A stretch of DNA of 5,566 bases from Oscillospiraceae bacterium (GTDB lineage: Bacteria > Bacillota > Clostridia > Oscillospirales > Ruminococcaceae), in NCBI GenBank assembly GCA_009782665.1, contig WRIP01000104.1, positions 1 through 5,566 on the forward strand. The letters are read 5' to 3'. Under the pieces are notes generated by a model that saw only the letters and a list, made by a program, of their open reading frames with translations, was not told where the DNA came from and searched no databases. This document shows, one piece after another, positions 1 to 5,566 of the stretch. The first letter of the stretch is position 1, and the number at the start of each line of letters is the position of its first letter. The translations under genes were made by a program, and so were the position numbers.

Positions 1-274
1 AATATCTTAATGTCCGAATCATTTCTCATTTTTTAAGTATTCCTTCCATAGTCATGTGCTTGTTAGTATATAAAGTTACACCCAACACCGCATGCGATGA
101 TTTGAGAATCTCCTAAGATACGATTGTTTCATCCATCTCCTAAAGATGATTTTTATAAACAGTTTGTTCGTGTGCTTATTTCAACTCTTCATTCTTGTCG
201 TATTTTGCATGGTCTTTTGCGTACTTCTTCACTATTTCTTCATCTTTATTTCTATTGATTATACATTATAGGGT
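1..274. other. AT-rich non-coding flank beyond the IS right end
   Basis: I see no convincing gene here on either strand. On the minus strand there are only scraps. One is an open stretch without a start codon (265 down to 176) encoding 29 mostly charged residues and ending in TAA. Another is an 18-codon ORF (132 down to 76) whose AGGAG sits only 4 bases from its ATG. The third is an ATG at 29 down to 27 whose frame runs off the left edge after nine codons. A 9-base direct repeat ATCTCCTAA occurs at 108-116 and 135-143. The region also holds one copy of the short repeat described at 88-115. It may be decayed gene remnant or intergenic sequence; no function can be assigned. Confidence 0.5.
88..115. 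repeat. Short repeat, copy 1 (related to 1628-1655)
   Basis: This 28-base segment matches the segment at 1628-1655 at 20 of 28 positions without gaps. The shared blocks are CCGCATGC at one end and a GAG-TCT-like block at the other. The two copies are in the same orientation on opposite sides of the insertion sequence and outside its inverted repeats. It could be one member of a dispersed intergenic repeat family, or a chance similarity. The comparison was made by eye. Confidence 0.3.
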
Positions 275-304
275 TGTCAACACTTTTTCGTACAGTTTGC
301 TAAG
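275..304 (+). repeat. Right terminal inverted repeat of the IS
   Basis: Read on the plus strand this end starts TGTCAACAC and finishes with TTTGCTAAG. It pairs with the left end at 1549-1575 at about 20 of 27 aligned positions, with one 3-base gap. The inner block (TCG-ACAG--TGCTAAG) is the best conserved part and the tip is weaker. Transposase binds such ends in IS3 elements. Read outward on the minus strand, this tip contains TTGACA, a perfect -35 hexamer pointing out of the element. That is a feature many IS3-type elements use to make a junction promoter when circularised. Confidence 0.65.
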
Positions 305-361
305 TCAGTACTAATATAGAGATTTGTTTGTATAGGAGGTAGCGTAAAACCTTTGGTATGG

Positions 362-1267
362 TTAGGCAGCTATTGGTGTAGTTTCTAGTAATCGTCTATA
401 GTCTCTCGGCGAAAGATATCCCAATCTTTTTTGAACTCTTTTAGTGTTGTACTGAGTTTCTATCCACCTAAATACTTCTATACTCAGTTCTTCTCTTGTT
501 CTAAAATGTTTGAAACGAATACACGTTTTCTTAAGAGTTGCAAAAAAGCTTTCAGCCTAGGAATTATCTCCTGGTATACCTATTCGAGAGAAGCTTTGTA
601 TAATACCATGCTTTTGTAATAACTCTCTAAATCTCTTTGCTGTATACTGTGAGCCACGATCTGAATGATAAATTATTCCAGGCGATAGATTATGTCTTGT
701 TAATGCATTTAGAAATGCTTGTATAACTAAATCTGTTTTCATTCGTGAGCTGGTCGACTCTCCTAGTATTTCACCTGTTACTATATCTTTTATCACACAT
801 AGGTAAAGCCATCCTTCACCACTCTTTAGGTATGTTATATCACTACATATCACTTGCTTTGGTTGATCATACTCATTTCCACGTACTAAATTCCTGTATT
901 TATCATCATCTCTTGCATTACGGCTATCTGTAAGACTTCGGGTTTTGTGTTTATTATGTATGGATTGTAGATTCATTTCAGCCATATACCTACTAATCTT
1001 CCTGTATGATGCTTTATGACCACTCCTTCGCATAATTCCACATATCCTATCAGGTCCATATTCATCTTCACTGTCAGTAAATATCTTCCTGATTATTTCT
1101 TGTACTGCCTTCTTTTCTTGTTTCCTTTTATCACGCAACTTCATATATGCGTAATATCCGCTACGTGATATTTTGAAGAATCTAGCCCACCTTGCCACAG
1201 AATATTCTGTATGTTCAGATATGAACTCATAGATTATTTGTGGAGGCTTGCAAAGTAAGCTGTAGCC
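362..1267 (-). pseudogene. IS3-family transposase orfB (DDE integrase core) with a premature amber stop
   Basis: This is the catalytic half of the IS3-family transposase, which cuts and joins DNA at the IS ends. Its frame is open from the slippery site at 1267 to an amber codon at 557-559. After that codon it continues without another stop to a TAA at 362-364, with recognisable transposase sequence throughout (AESFFATLK, then YNTKR and YLSPRDY). The family's N-terminal similarity (YEFISEHTEYS) lies upstream of the GTG at 1198 and no ATG is available. This supports entry by -1 frameshift from orfA rather than independent initiation. Counting from that GTG, the core has D120 (SDITYLK) and D180 (HSDRGSQY), and the glutamate would be residue 216, giving exact D-x35-E spacing. 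The amber is at residue 214, where relatives have tryptophan. A single TGG to TAG change explains it. The truncated 213-residue product lacks the catalytic glutamate and should be inactive. Confidence 0.88.
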
Positions 1268-1515
1268 TTTTTTAACATGTCGGCCTCTATTTTAGCTTCT
1301 ATCAGCTGTAAACGTAATGCTTTATTCTCTTCCTCAAGAGAGGCTTGTCGAGTTATATCTCCCTCAGATGTATACTTTCTCCTCCATCTGTACAACAGAC
1401 TCTCTGCTATTCCAAGACCTTCTGCTACTTGCTTTATACTCTTTGGACTTGCATAACTGAGCTTTACTGCATTCTTTTTGAATTCTTCATCATACTTAAC
1501 TCTTACTTCGGACAT
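1234..1515 (-). CDS. IS3-family transposase orfA (DNA-binding and regulatory subunit)
   Basis: OrfA is a 93-residue protein of usual IS3-family length that binds the terminal inverted repeats. Alone it often regulates transposition, and fused to OrfB by frameshifting it forms the full transposase. Residues about 25-46 form the helix-turn-helix (SIKQVAEGLGI then LYRWRRKY). Residues 60-81 form a leucine-zipper-like coiled coil with heptad positions L60, L67, A74 and L81. It ends with the family-typical LKKATAYFAS. The ATG at 1515 is preceded by a strong AAGGGG seven bases upstream. The slippery heptamer lies in its codons for L81-K82-K83. No damage is visible in this gene, unlike orfB, so OrfA could still be made and act as a repressor or bind related IS ends. 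Confidence 0.93.
   Translation of the reverse strand: MSEVRVKYDEEFKKNAVKLSYASPKSIKQVAEGLGIAESLLYRWRRKYTSEGDITRQASLEEENKALRLQLIEAKIEADMLKKATAYFASLHK
1267..1273 (-). other. Programmed -1 ribosomal frameshift site, A_AAA_AAG
   Basis: In the orfA frame the minus strand reads TTA AAA AAG, giving a correctly phased A_AAA_AAG heptamer, the slippery sequence used by IS150, IS3 and E. coli dnaX. A -1 slip moves ribosomes into the frame that contains all of orfB, and that frame has no stop between here and the amber at 557. The next codon after slipping is GGC at 1265-1267. I did not identify a definite downstream stimulatory stem-loop or pseudoknot. Confidence 0.82.
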
Positions 1516-1522
1516 GCTTGTT

Positions 1523-1528
1523 CCCCTT
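1523..1528 (-). promoter_or_regulatory. Ribosome binding site of orfA
   Basis: AAGGGG on the minus strand lies seven bases before the orfA ATG, a near-ideal Shine-Dalgarno position. It settles the orfA start at 1515. Confidence 0.7.
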
Positions 1529-1546
1529 TCTGGTTCTTTTTTATTT

Positions 1547-1576
1547 ATCTTAGCATTCTGTCCGATATTTTAACAA
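1547..1576 (-). promoter_or_regulatory. Putative IS promoter overlapping the left inverted repeat
   Basis: On the minus strand a TTGTTA (-35-like) at the element tip is followed after 18 bases by TAAGAT (-10-like), about 30 bases before the orfA start codon. IS3-family elements normally carry a weak promoter at this place, partly inside the left repeat, so that OrfA binding can repress it. The match to consensus is partial and the call is by eye. Confidence 0.4.
1549..1575 (-). repeat. Left terminal inverted repeat of the IS
   Basis: Read on the minus strand this end starts TGTTAAAATATCGG and finishes AATGCTAAG. It matches the right end at 275-304 at about 20 of 27 positions with a 3-base gap. 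A T precedes the TG tip at both ends, so the true tip may be one base further out. A GGGT block lies at equal distance from the conserved core on both sides (271-274 and 1579-1582), which leaves a slightly longer element possible. Confidence 0.65.
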
Positions 1577-1657
1577 GGACCCGTCTGAACGATTTGGTTC
1601 AATAGATAGGAAACGTCAAAGCGAATCCCGCATGCATGAGTGTGAGATTCTAATAGG
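1576..1657. other. Spacer between copA stop and IS, with two weak inverted repeats
   Basis: This stretch follows the copA stop codon. It holds an inverted repeat TGAAC/GTTCA with a 6-base loop (1586-1601) and a second with arms GAATC/GATTC around an 18-base loop (1623-1650). Neither is followed by a run of T on the minus strand, so they are not convincing Rho-independent terminators for copA. The second overlaps the short repeat at 1628-1655. No gene is seen. Confidence 0.4.
1628..1655. repeat. Short repeat, copy 2 (related to 88-115)
   Basis: This is the second copy of the 28-base segment found beyond the other end of the IS, at 20 of 28 identical positions and in the same orientation. It sits just after the copA stop and inside the GAATC/GATTC inverted repeat. 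Similarity weakens but may continue into the bases on the low-coordinate side. Its nature is unknown. Confidence 0.3.
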
Positions 1658-3796
1658 CTATATGTTCGGCTTAAATCGCTTGAGTCGAAGAGCATTAGTT
1701 ACAACCGAAACACTGGAAAGACTCATAGCTGCGGCTGCAAACATAGGGCTTAGTAAGGGACCTCCGAAGATATATAGTACACCTGCAGCGATGGGTATCC
1801 CTATCACATTATATGAGAAAGCCCAAAACAGATTTTGCTTTATTATTCGCATAACCCGTCTTGAGAGTTGTACGGCAGTAGCGATTCCGTTCAAATTACC
1901 ACGCATCAGCACTATATCAGCCGTTTCCATTGCGACATCGGTTCCGGTCCCTATTGCAATTGAGATATCCGCTTGTGCTAATGCTGGCGAGTCGTTGATT
2001 CCGTCACCCACCATTGCAACGATATGCCCTTGCTTTTGCATACGTTGTATCTCACCGGCTTTATCTTGTGGCAGTACCTCTGCTAGCACTGTGTCTATAG
2101 CTACCTCTTTTGCTATCTGTTCTGCAGTGTTTTTATTATCGCCTGTTATCATAACAGTAGCTATACCGAGTTGTTTCAGTGCTTGTATAGCAGTGATACT
2201 GTCTGCTTTGACACTGTCAGCGACTTCGATTTCACCGATATACTCATCATCACTATATATCCTAATACCTCTGCGTATCTCAATAAGCTTATTATCGATG
2301 ATACCTTCAACTCCCTGCCCTACAACGGCCTTGAACTCACTGACTTCAAGGAACTCACCATTGTACTCATCGACGATTGCCTTCGCTATTGGGTGTTCAG
2401 AGTATCGTTCAAGACTGGCTGCCAACTGCAGTACTTCACCCTTTATCGCTTTGACTTTAGGTTTCCCTTCAGTTATGGTCCCAGTCTTATCTAGTACCGC
2501 AACATCCACCTTATGTGCTGCTTCGAGTACTATAGAACTCTTAATGAGTATACCGTATTCCGCTCCCCTTCCCATTCCTACCATTATTGCAGTAGGTGTA
2601 GCAAGTCCCAACGCACATGGACAGGCTATGACTAAAACAGAGATAAAGATAGTCAGTGCGAACTCAGGGTTTTTCGTTATTAAATACCAAGCTAATCCGG
2701 CAACCAACGCTATGGCAATCACAACTGGAACAAACACTCCGCTGACCTGATCAGCTAGAGTAGCTATTGGCGCTTTGGAACCTTGTGCATCCTCGACTAA
2801 TTTCACTATCTGAGCAAAAACCGTTTCTGCTCCGACTTTTTTGGCTTCAAATGTCAGACTTCCGGTTGTATTCATGGTAGCGGTAAAGAGTTTGTCTCCT
2901 ACTACTTTATCCACCGGTAGGCTCTCACCGGTGAGCATACTCTCGTCTACACTGGAACCACCTTCAAGTACTATACCGTCAACCGGGATTCTGCCTCCTG
3001 GTTTGACTAGGATTATGTCTCCAATCACAACCTCTTCGACCGGTATCTCAGTTTCTATCCCATCCTTTATCACGTACGCAGTTTTGGGTTGCAGATCCAT
3101 GAGTTTACGGATTGCATCACCGGTACGATTTTTGGCTCTGGCTTCTAGTGTTTTGCCAAGCAGGATCAAGGTAATTATTGCTGCCGCTGACTCAAAATAT
3201 AGTGAGTCGACTGCAGTATAGTTATGTTGTGAAATCTGATATACACCCCAACTGCTGTAGAGTACTGCTGCGGTTGTTCCCACCGCAATCAAGCTATCCA
3301 TGTTCGGAGCAAACATGGCTAACGCCCTATATCCAACATAGTAGAATCTCCATCCGACTATGACCGAAGGAATTACTAAAAACAGCTCTAAGAGTGCATA
3401 GCAAAGTGGATTGTGCATCATTAGATGCATTAGCTCATTTCCAAAAGGTACCGGGAACGGAAGCATAGGAGCCATAGCGATATATATCAAGGGAAAGGCA
3501 AATGATGCGGAGATAATTAGCTTAGTCCACATAGTTTTTATCTCTTTTGCTCTTCGCTTTCTGTCGCTTTCCTGCTGGGTCGCGGTGATAACGGAAGCCC
3601 CATATCCGGTTTTTTTGACAACTCTTATGATCTCATCAATCGTAACCGTGTCATCGAAAGAGACACTGGCTCGTTCGGTTGCGAGGTTCACCGCTATACT
3701 CAATATACCGGGTGTCTTTGAAAGCACCCGTTCTATGCGTGCTGAGCATGCAGCACAGGTCATTCCGGTTATTGCAAGGTTTTGTGAAGATGCCAT
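1658..3796 (-). CDS. copA: Copper-exporting P1B-type ATPase (CopA family)
   Basis: This 712-residue inner-membrane pump uses ATP to export copper, most likely Cu(I), from the cytoplasm. The order of parts is as follows. One N-terminal heavy-metal-associated domain carries GMTCAAC (C14 and C17). Four membrane helices lie at about 91-215. The actuator domain has TGES at 289-292. Two helices at about 350-400 include the CPC metal site (392-394). The phosphorylation motif DKTGT is at 436-440 (aspartate D436), SEHP at 466-469, TGDN near 551 and GDGIND at 597-602. The last two helices carry YN (662-663) and MSLSS (691-695), both marks of the copper-specific subgroup. Between the GQG motif (493-495) and VADSVK (525-530) the nucleotide domain is about 27 residues shorter than in Bacillus subtilis CopA as I recall it, lacking the usual GN/GT-R and EGKT segment. 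The ATG at 3796 has only a weak GAAAG upstream. It starts 38 bases after the endonuclease stop. Silver transport is possible. Confidence 0.95.
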   Translation of the reverse strand: MASSQNLAITGMTCAACSARIERVLSKTPGILSIAVNLATERASVSFDDTVTIDEIIRVVKKTGYGASVITATQQESDRKRRAKEIKTMWTKLIISASFAFPLIYIAMAPMLPFPVPFGNELMHLMMHNPLCYALLELFLVIPSVIVGWRFYYVGYRALAMFAPNMDSLIAVGTTAAVLYSSWGVYQISQHNYTAVDSLYFESAAAIITLILLGKTLEARAKNRTGDAIRKLMDLQPKTAYVIKDGIETEIPVEEVVIGDIILVKPGGRIPVDGIVLEGGSSVDESMLTGESLPVDKVVGDKLFTATMNTTGSLTFEAKKVGAETVFAQIVKLVEDAQGSKAPIATLADQVSGVFVPVVIAIALVAGLAWYLITKNPEFALTIFISVLVIACPCALGLATPTAIMVGMGRGAEYGILIKSSIVLEAAHKVDVAVLDKTGTITEGKPKVKAIKGEVLQLAASLERYSEHPIAKAIVDEYNGEFLEVSEFKAVVGQGVEGIIDNKLIEIRRGIRIYSDDEYIGEIEVADSVKADSITAIQALKQLGIATVMITGDNKNTAEQIAKEVAIDTVLAEVLPQDKAGEIQRMQKQGHIVAMVGDGINDSPALAQADISIAIGTGTDVAMETADIVLMRGNLNGIATAVQLSRRVMRIIKQNLFWAFSYNVIGIPIAAGVLYIFGGPLLSPMFAAAAMSLSSVSVVTNALRLKRFKPNI

Positions 3797-3834
3797 ATCT
3801 ACACACTTTCTAAGAATATACTATTAACTCTGGA

Positions 3835-5148
3835 CTATTGGTTTGATACTAATCTGAATATCCAGTTTAGCCACCCGCTTATGGTCTGCGCTCTCCTGTA
3901 ATATGTATGATCGGAAACTATACCGTAAAGAGATGATTGTTTCATAATTTGTACTATTGCTTGTCTATCGGGGATAACACCTTTATCTGTAGCGAGGAAG
4001 CTATCGAGGAACACCTTGTGTTCCAGTATGCATTTCGCTAATGATAGCTGCCTTTGTTTATGCTCCATATTAGTAATTCGTTTTCCCAGGTCGGTAAGAG
4101 CGTATGAAGGTTTTCTGCTTACCGCTTCATATTCTTTTTGTACCAGCCCGAGATATATAGCTGCATCGGTATAGTAGTTGGTTTGTCTTACATCAAATGC
4201 ATATTCTTCGGTAATCTCGTCACGACTCATAATACGGTTACTCAGTAACTCACAAATATTAATGACCCTTTCGAATTTATCTGCTTGTGGGAAGGGAGTT
4301 GCTGGTTCGAGAGTATATACTGTTATCTCATTAACAATTCTTAAAAGATCGGTCATCTCAATCGTTCTGTCTTCGAGAGTGTAGTTCATGTGTTTGACTA
4401 ACACCAGCGAGTTATATACGTTAGGATCAAGAAACATATACTCCGACAGACTATATATCCCGTTTGAGTAAACTAAGAAAACAGGTTTTACGGGCTTAGT
4501 CACCCTAGAAGACCATACTCTGTATGGGTAGTATAGTTGTCTTATGAGAAAATCATTAGCTAGATCAAGTTTAGCTTCTAAAAGTGCTAGTGTTCTTATT
4601 CCCTCTAGTGCTAGGTCTATCTCAATCTGTGAATTGATAACTTCAACGGTTGATATCTCTTTGGTTTTTGAGTTTTCTAATAAAAACTCAAATCTGCCTG
4701 AACCCATTCGACCGGATACGGTCGAATAGAACGTCTCTTCATCAAGGAAATCATGTAGCATACCTGAAGCCAACGCCATGTTTATTGCTACCGTCTCGGT
4801 TGTAACGTTATTTACACTAAGACTCTCAAGGTGATGGGGTAGTGTCTTTTTGATAACTCTACTGGTTGAAGTATATGTTGGCATATATGCATCAAAGTGC
4901 GAGATTAGGTAACTGCCGCGAGAAATAGGTAGAATTGCCAAATGGTGTTTCTTGAAGATACCCGGCAGATTAATGTAACTGTCAAATTTCGCCATCAACC
5001 TCGGTTCTCGATATTCTTTGATGTTTGTTGCGGTAATGATGTACCGACCGTTGCATTCAATCTCATTCAGTATATCGTGCTTTTCGAACAATGCTTCCCA
5101 GGCGGTATCATTTTGTGTCTTTGTGTTACCGGCTATATTATTCACCAC
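3835..5148 (-). CDS. Type II restriction endonuclease, PD-(D/E)XK fold, partner of the adjacent adenine methylase
   Basis: This 437-residue protein should cut unmodified DNA at the site protected by the neighbouring methyltransferase. It resembles REase proteins that accompany Dam-type methylases. Near the N-terminus it has WEALFEKHDIL (17-27), EYREPRLMAKFD (45-56) and a LAILPISRGSY block (70-80). The catalytic core follows: GRMGSGRFEF (146-155), then E176-I-D178 and, after 12 residues, E191-A-K193, a clear D...ExK metal site. FLIRQLYYPYR (200-210) and FLVYSNG (224-230) come next. Residues about 295-360 look like a winged helix-turn-helix ending in a typical YALTDLGKR wing, perhaps for DNA recognition. 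No signal peptide or membrane segment is seen. Translation seems to begin at GTG 5148 (a second GTG follows), with no strong ribosome binding site, because a TAA at 5170-5172 closes the frame upstream. The recognition site cannot be read from the sequence. Confidence 0.8.
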   Translation of the reverse strand: MVNNIAGNTKTQNDTAWEALFEKHDILNEIECNGRYIITATNIKEYREPRLMAKFDSYINLPGIFKKHHLAILPISRGSYLISHFDAYMPTYTSTSRVIKKTLPHHLESLSVNNVTTETVAINMALASGMLHDFLDEETFYSTVSGRMGSGRFEFLLENSKTKEISTVEVINSQIEIDLALEGIRTLALLEAKLDLANDFLIRQLYYPYRVWSSRVTKPVKPVFLVYSNGIYSLSEYMFLDPNVYNSLVLVKHMNYTLEDRTIEMTDLLRIVNEITVYTLEPATPFPQADKFERVINICELLSNRIMSRDEITEEYAFDVRQTNYYTDAAIYLGLVQKEYEAVSRKPSYALTDLGKRITNMEHKQRQLSLAKCILEHKVFLDSFLATDKGVIPDRQAIVQIMKQSSLYGIVSDHTYYRRAQTISGWLNWIFRLVSNQ

Positions 5149-5198
5149 CGTTTCATTATGAGCAGTTAGTTAATTTTCTCTTTGCAGTAAGTAAAACA
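5149..5198 (-). other. Methylase-endonuclease junction with a nine-codon in-frame mini-ORF
   Basis: The methylase stop overlaps an ATG (TGATG, ATG at 5199-5197) that is preceded by AGGA at a workable distance. This ATG is in the endonuclease frame, but the frame closes at TAA (5170-5172) after nine codons. From there to the GTG at 5148 the frame is open without an ATG. Either a mutation ended an older, longer endonuclease start, or the short leader couples endonuclease translation to the methylase by reinitiation. The arrangement is directly visible, but its meaning is inference. Confidence 0.5.
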
Positions 5199-5566
5199 TC
5201 AGCGTCCTGAGATTAGTAGTTCACTGATTTTTTTACGTGAAGAACCGACAGAATTAATGGCGCGAGCTGCAGAGATTCTGTCGATATCGTGTTTTGAATA
5301 TAGCCTATCGAAAAAATCATCATCGATATTGGTGTTCTTGGGATCACTGTTGCTGAGTAACATACGTGCTCCCTTTGCAGATATTTCATCAATGAATACT
5401 GATAGTTCTATCTGTTCTTTGTCTCCGAATTCATCAGTTGTGTATGAGGTAAAGGCGGCAGTTTGACTCAGAGGACGATAGGGAGGATCGATATATACAA
5501 ACGTATTTTTGTCGATGAAATTCATTGAGTTATGATAGTCAGCACAGACTACCTCAACATTCTGTA
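5199..5566 (-). CDS. Dam-family DNA adenine N6-methyltransferase, C-terminal part (runs off the window)
   Basis: The visible part is the last 121 residues of an S-adenosylmethionine-dependent methylase that modifies adenine and protects host DNA from the neighbouring nuclease. The reading frame stays open to the right edge, so the methionine at 5525 is internal and the true start lies beyond 5566. The motif IV DPPY is encoded at 5478-5489 inside TFVYIDPPYRPLS. It is followed by FTSYTTDEFGDKEQ and the LLSNSDP block, then FFDRLYSKHDI, a RAINS motif and the C-terminal ISELLI. This order, with DPPY late in the protein, is that of the alpha group, including EcoDam, M.MboI and M.DpnII-A. The FxGxG S-adenosylmethionine-binding motif and the target recognition domain are outside the window. 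The site may be GATC, as in many relatives, but EcoRV-type methylases share this fold, so specificity is open. Confidence 0.93.
   Translation of the reverse strand, partial: QNVEVVCADYHNSMNFIDKNTFVYIDPPYRPLSQTAAFTSYTTDEFGDKEQIELSVFIDEISAKGARMLLSNSDPKNTNIDDDFFDRLYSKHDIDRISAARAINSVGSSRKKISELLISGR

Larger units (their letters stand above)
275..1575 (-). mobile_element. IS3-family insertion sequence, complete length, transposase mutated
   Basis: The element is about 1.3 kb and is read on the minus strand. It has the full IS3-family layout: imperfect terminal inverted repeats starting with TG, orfA with a helix-turn-helix and leucine zipper, orfB with a DDE integrase core in the -1 frame, and an A_AAA_AAG slippery heptamer between them. 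The protein style and slippery site fit the IS3 or IS150 subgroups, but I cannot choose between them. The ends are placed at the TG tips. The flanks (GGT before 275, AGG after 1575) show no clear 3-4 base target duplication, so either the ends are a few bases off or the flanks have changed since insertion. One amber codon in orfB makes this copy probably unable to move by itself. Confidence 0.88.

Noticed and set aside
1..29. Possible start of a minus-strand gene running off the left edge
   Set aside because: Only nine codons are visible and the upstream GAAGGA is about 11 bases away; this cannot be judged from the window.
76..132. An 18-codon minus-strand ORF with AGGAG before its ATG
   Set aside because: The spacing of four bases is too short, the product is arginine-rich without a recognisable pattern, and it overlaps the short repeat. 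There is not enough support for a gene.
272..1578. Target site duplication around the IS
   Set aside because: The bases next to the tips (GGT and AGG) do not match, and shifting the ends by one or a few bases gives no convincing 3-4 base duplicate.
1586..1650. Rho-independent terminator after copA
   Set aside because: Two short inverted repeats are present, but their stems are only five base pairs and no T run follows on the minus strand.
1632..2750. A 372-codon open frame on the plus strand
   Set aside because: It lies wholly antisense to copA, whose protein carries every P-type ATPase motif. Its own translation is a Ser/Ile/Thr/Pro-rich low-complexity string typical of an antisense shadow.
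5199..5525. Treating the ATG at 5525 as the methylase start
   Set aside because: The frame stays open upstream to the window edge with plausible methylase sequence before it, and a 108-residue protein would lack the SAM-binding and recognition parts.
1..5566. CRISPR array, tRNA, rRNA or riboswitch
   Set aside because: I saw no regularly spaced repeats, no cloverleaf-like sequence with TTCGA-type arms, and no known riboswitch core. The copA upstream gap is too short for a riboswitch.

Overview
All recognisable genes in this 5.6 kb bacterial window lie on the minus strand, so the biological 5' to 3' order runs from high to low coordinates. The genes are a Dam-like DNA adenine methyltransferase (cut by the right edge), a PD-(D/E)XK restriction endonuclease, a CopA-type copper P1B-ATPase, and a complete-length but mutated IS3-family insertion sequence. 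About 270 bases at the left edge hold no gene I can support. The standard genetic code fits: tryptophan is TGG, and TGA, TAA and TAG all end genes where the family similarity ends. The moderate-to-low G+C, the clear Shine-Dalgarno site in the IS and the style of the proteins suggest a Firmicute or relative, but the sequence does not fix the taxon.

Right part (about 3.8-5.57 kb): the last ~120 residues of an alpha-type adenine methyltransferase of the Dam/MboI/DpnII kind (DPPY motif) are followed after 50 bases by a 437-residue endonuclease with the signature E-I-D ... E-A-K. Together they form a type II restriction-modification (RM) cassette, methylase first. The junction is odd. An ATG overlaps the methylase stop (TGATG) and is in the endonuclease frame, but an in-frame TAA closes it after nine codons, so the endonuclease has to start at a GTG with no good ribosome binding site.

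Middle (about 1.66-3.80 kb): copA begins only 38 bases after the endonuclease stop, in the same direction, so the three genes may share a transcript. CopA has one metal-binding domain and every catalytic P-type ATPase motif, but its nucleotide-binding domain looks roughly 27 residues shorter than in standard CopA. No copper regulator (CopY or CsoR) or CopZ chaperone is in the window.

Left part (275-1575): the IS3-family element is about 1.3 kb with imperfect terminal inverted repeats, orfA, an A_AAA_AAG slippery site for -1 frameshifting and orfB in the -1 frame. A single amber codon in orfB lies two codons before the catalytic glutamate of the DDE triad, at the place where relatives have tryptophan. 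This copy is therefore probably inactive by one point mutation. Related 28-base segments lie on the two sides of the IS (88-115 and 1628-1655) and may be members of a dispersed repeat.
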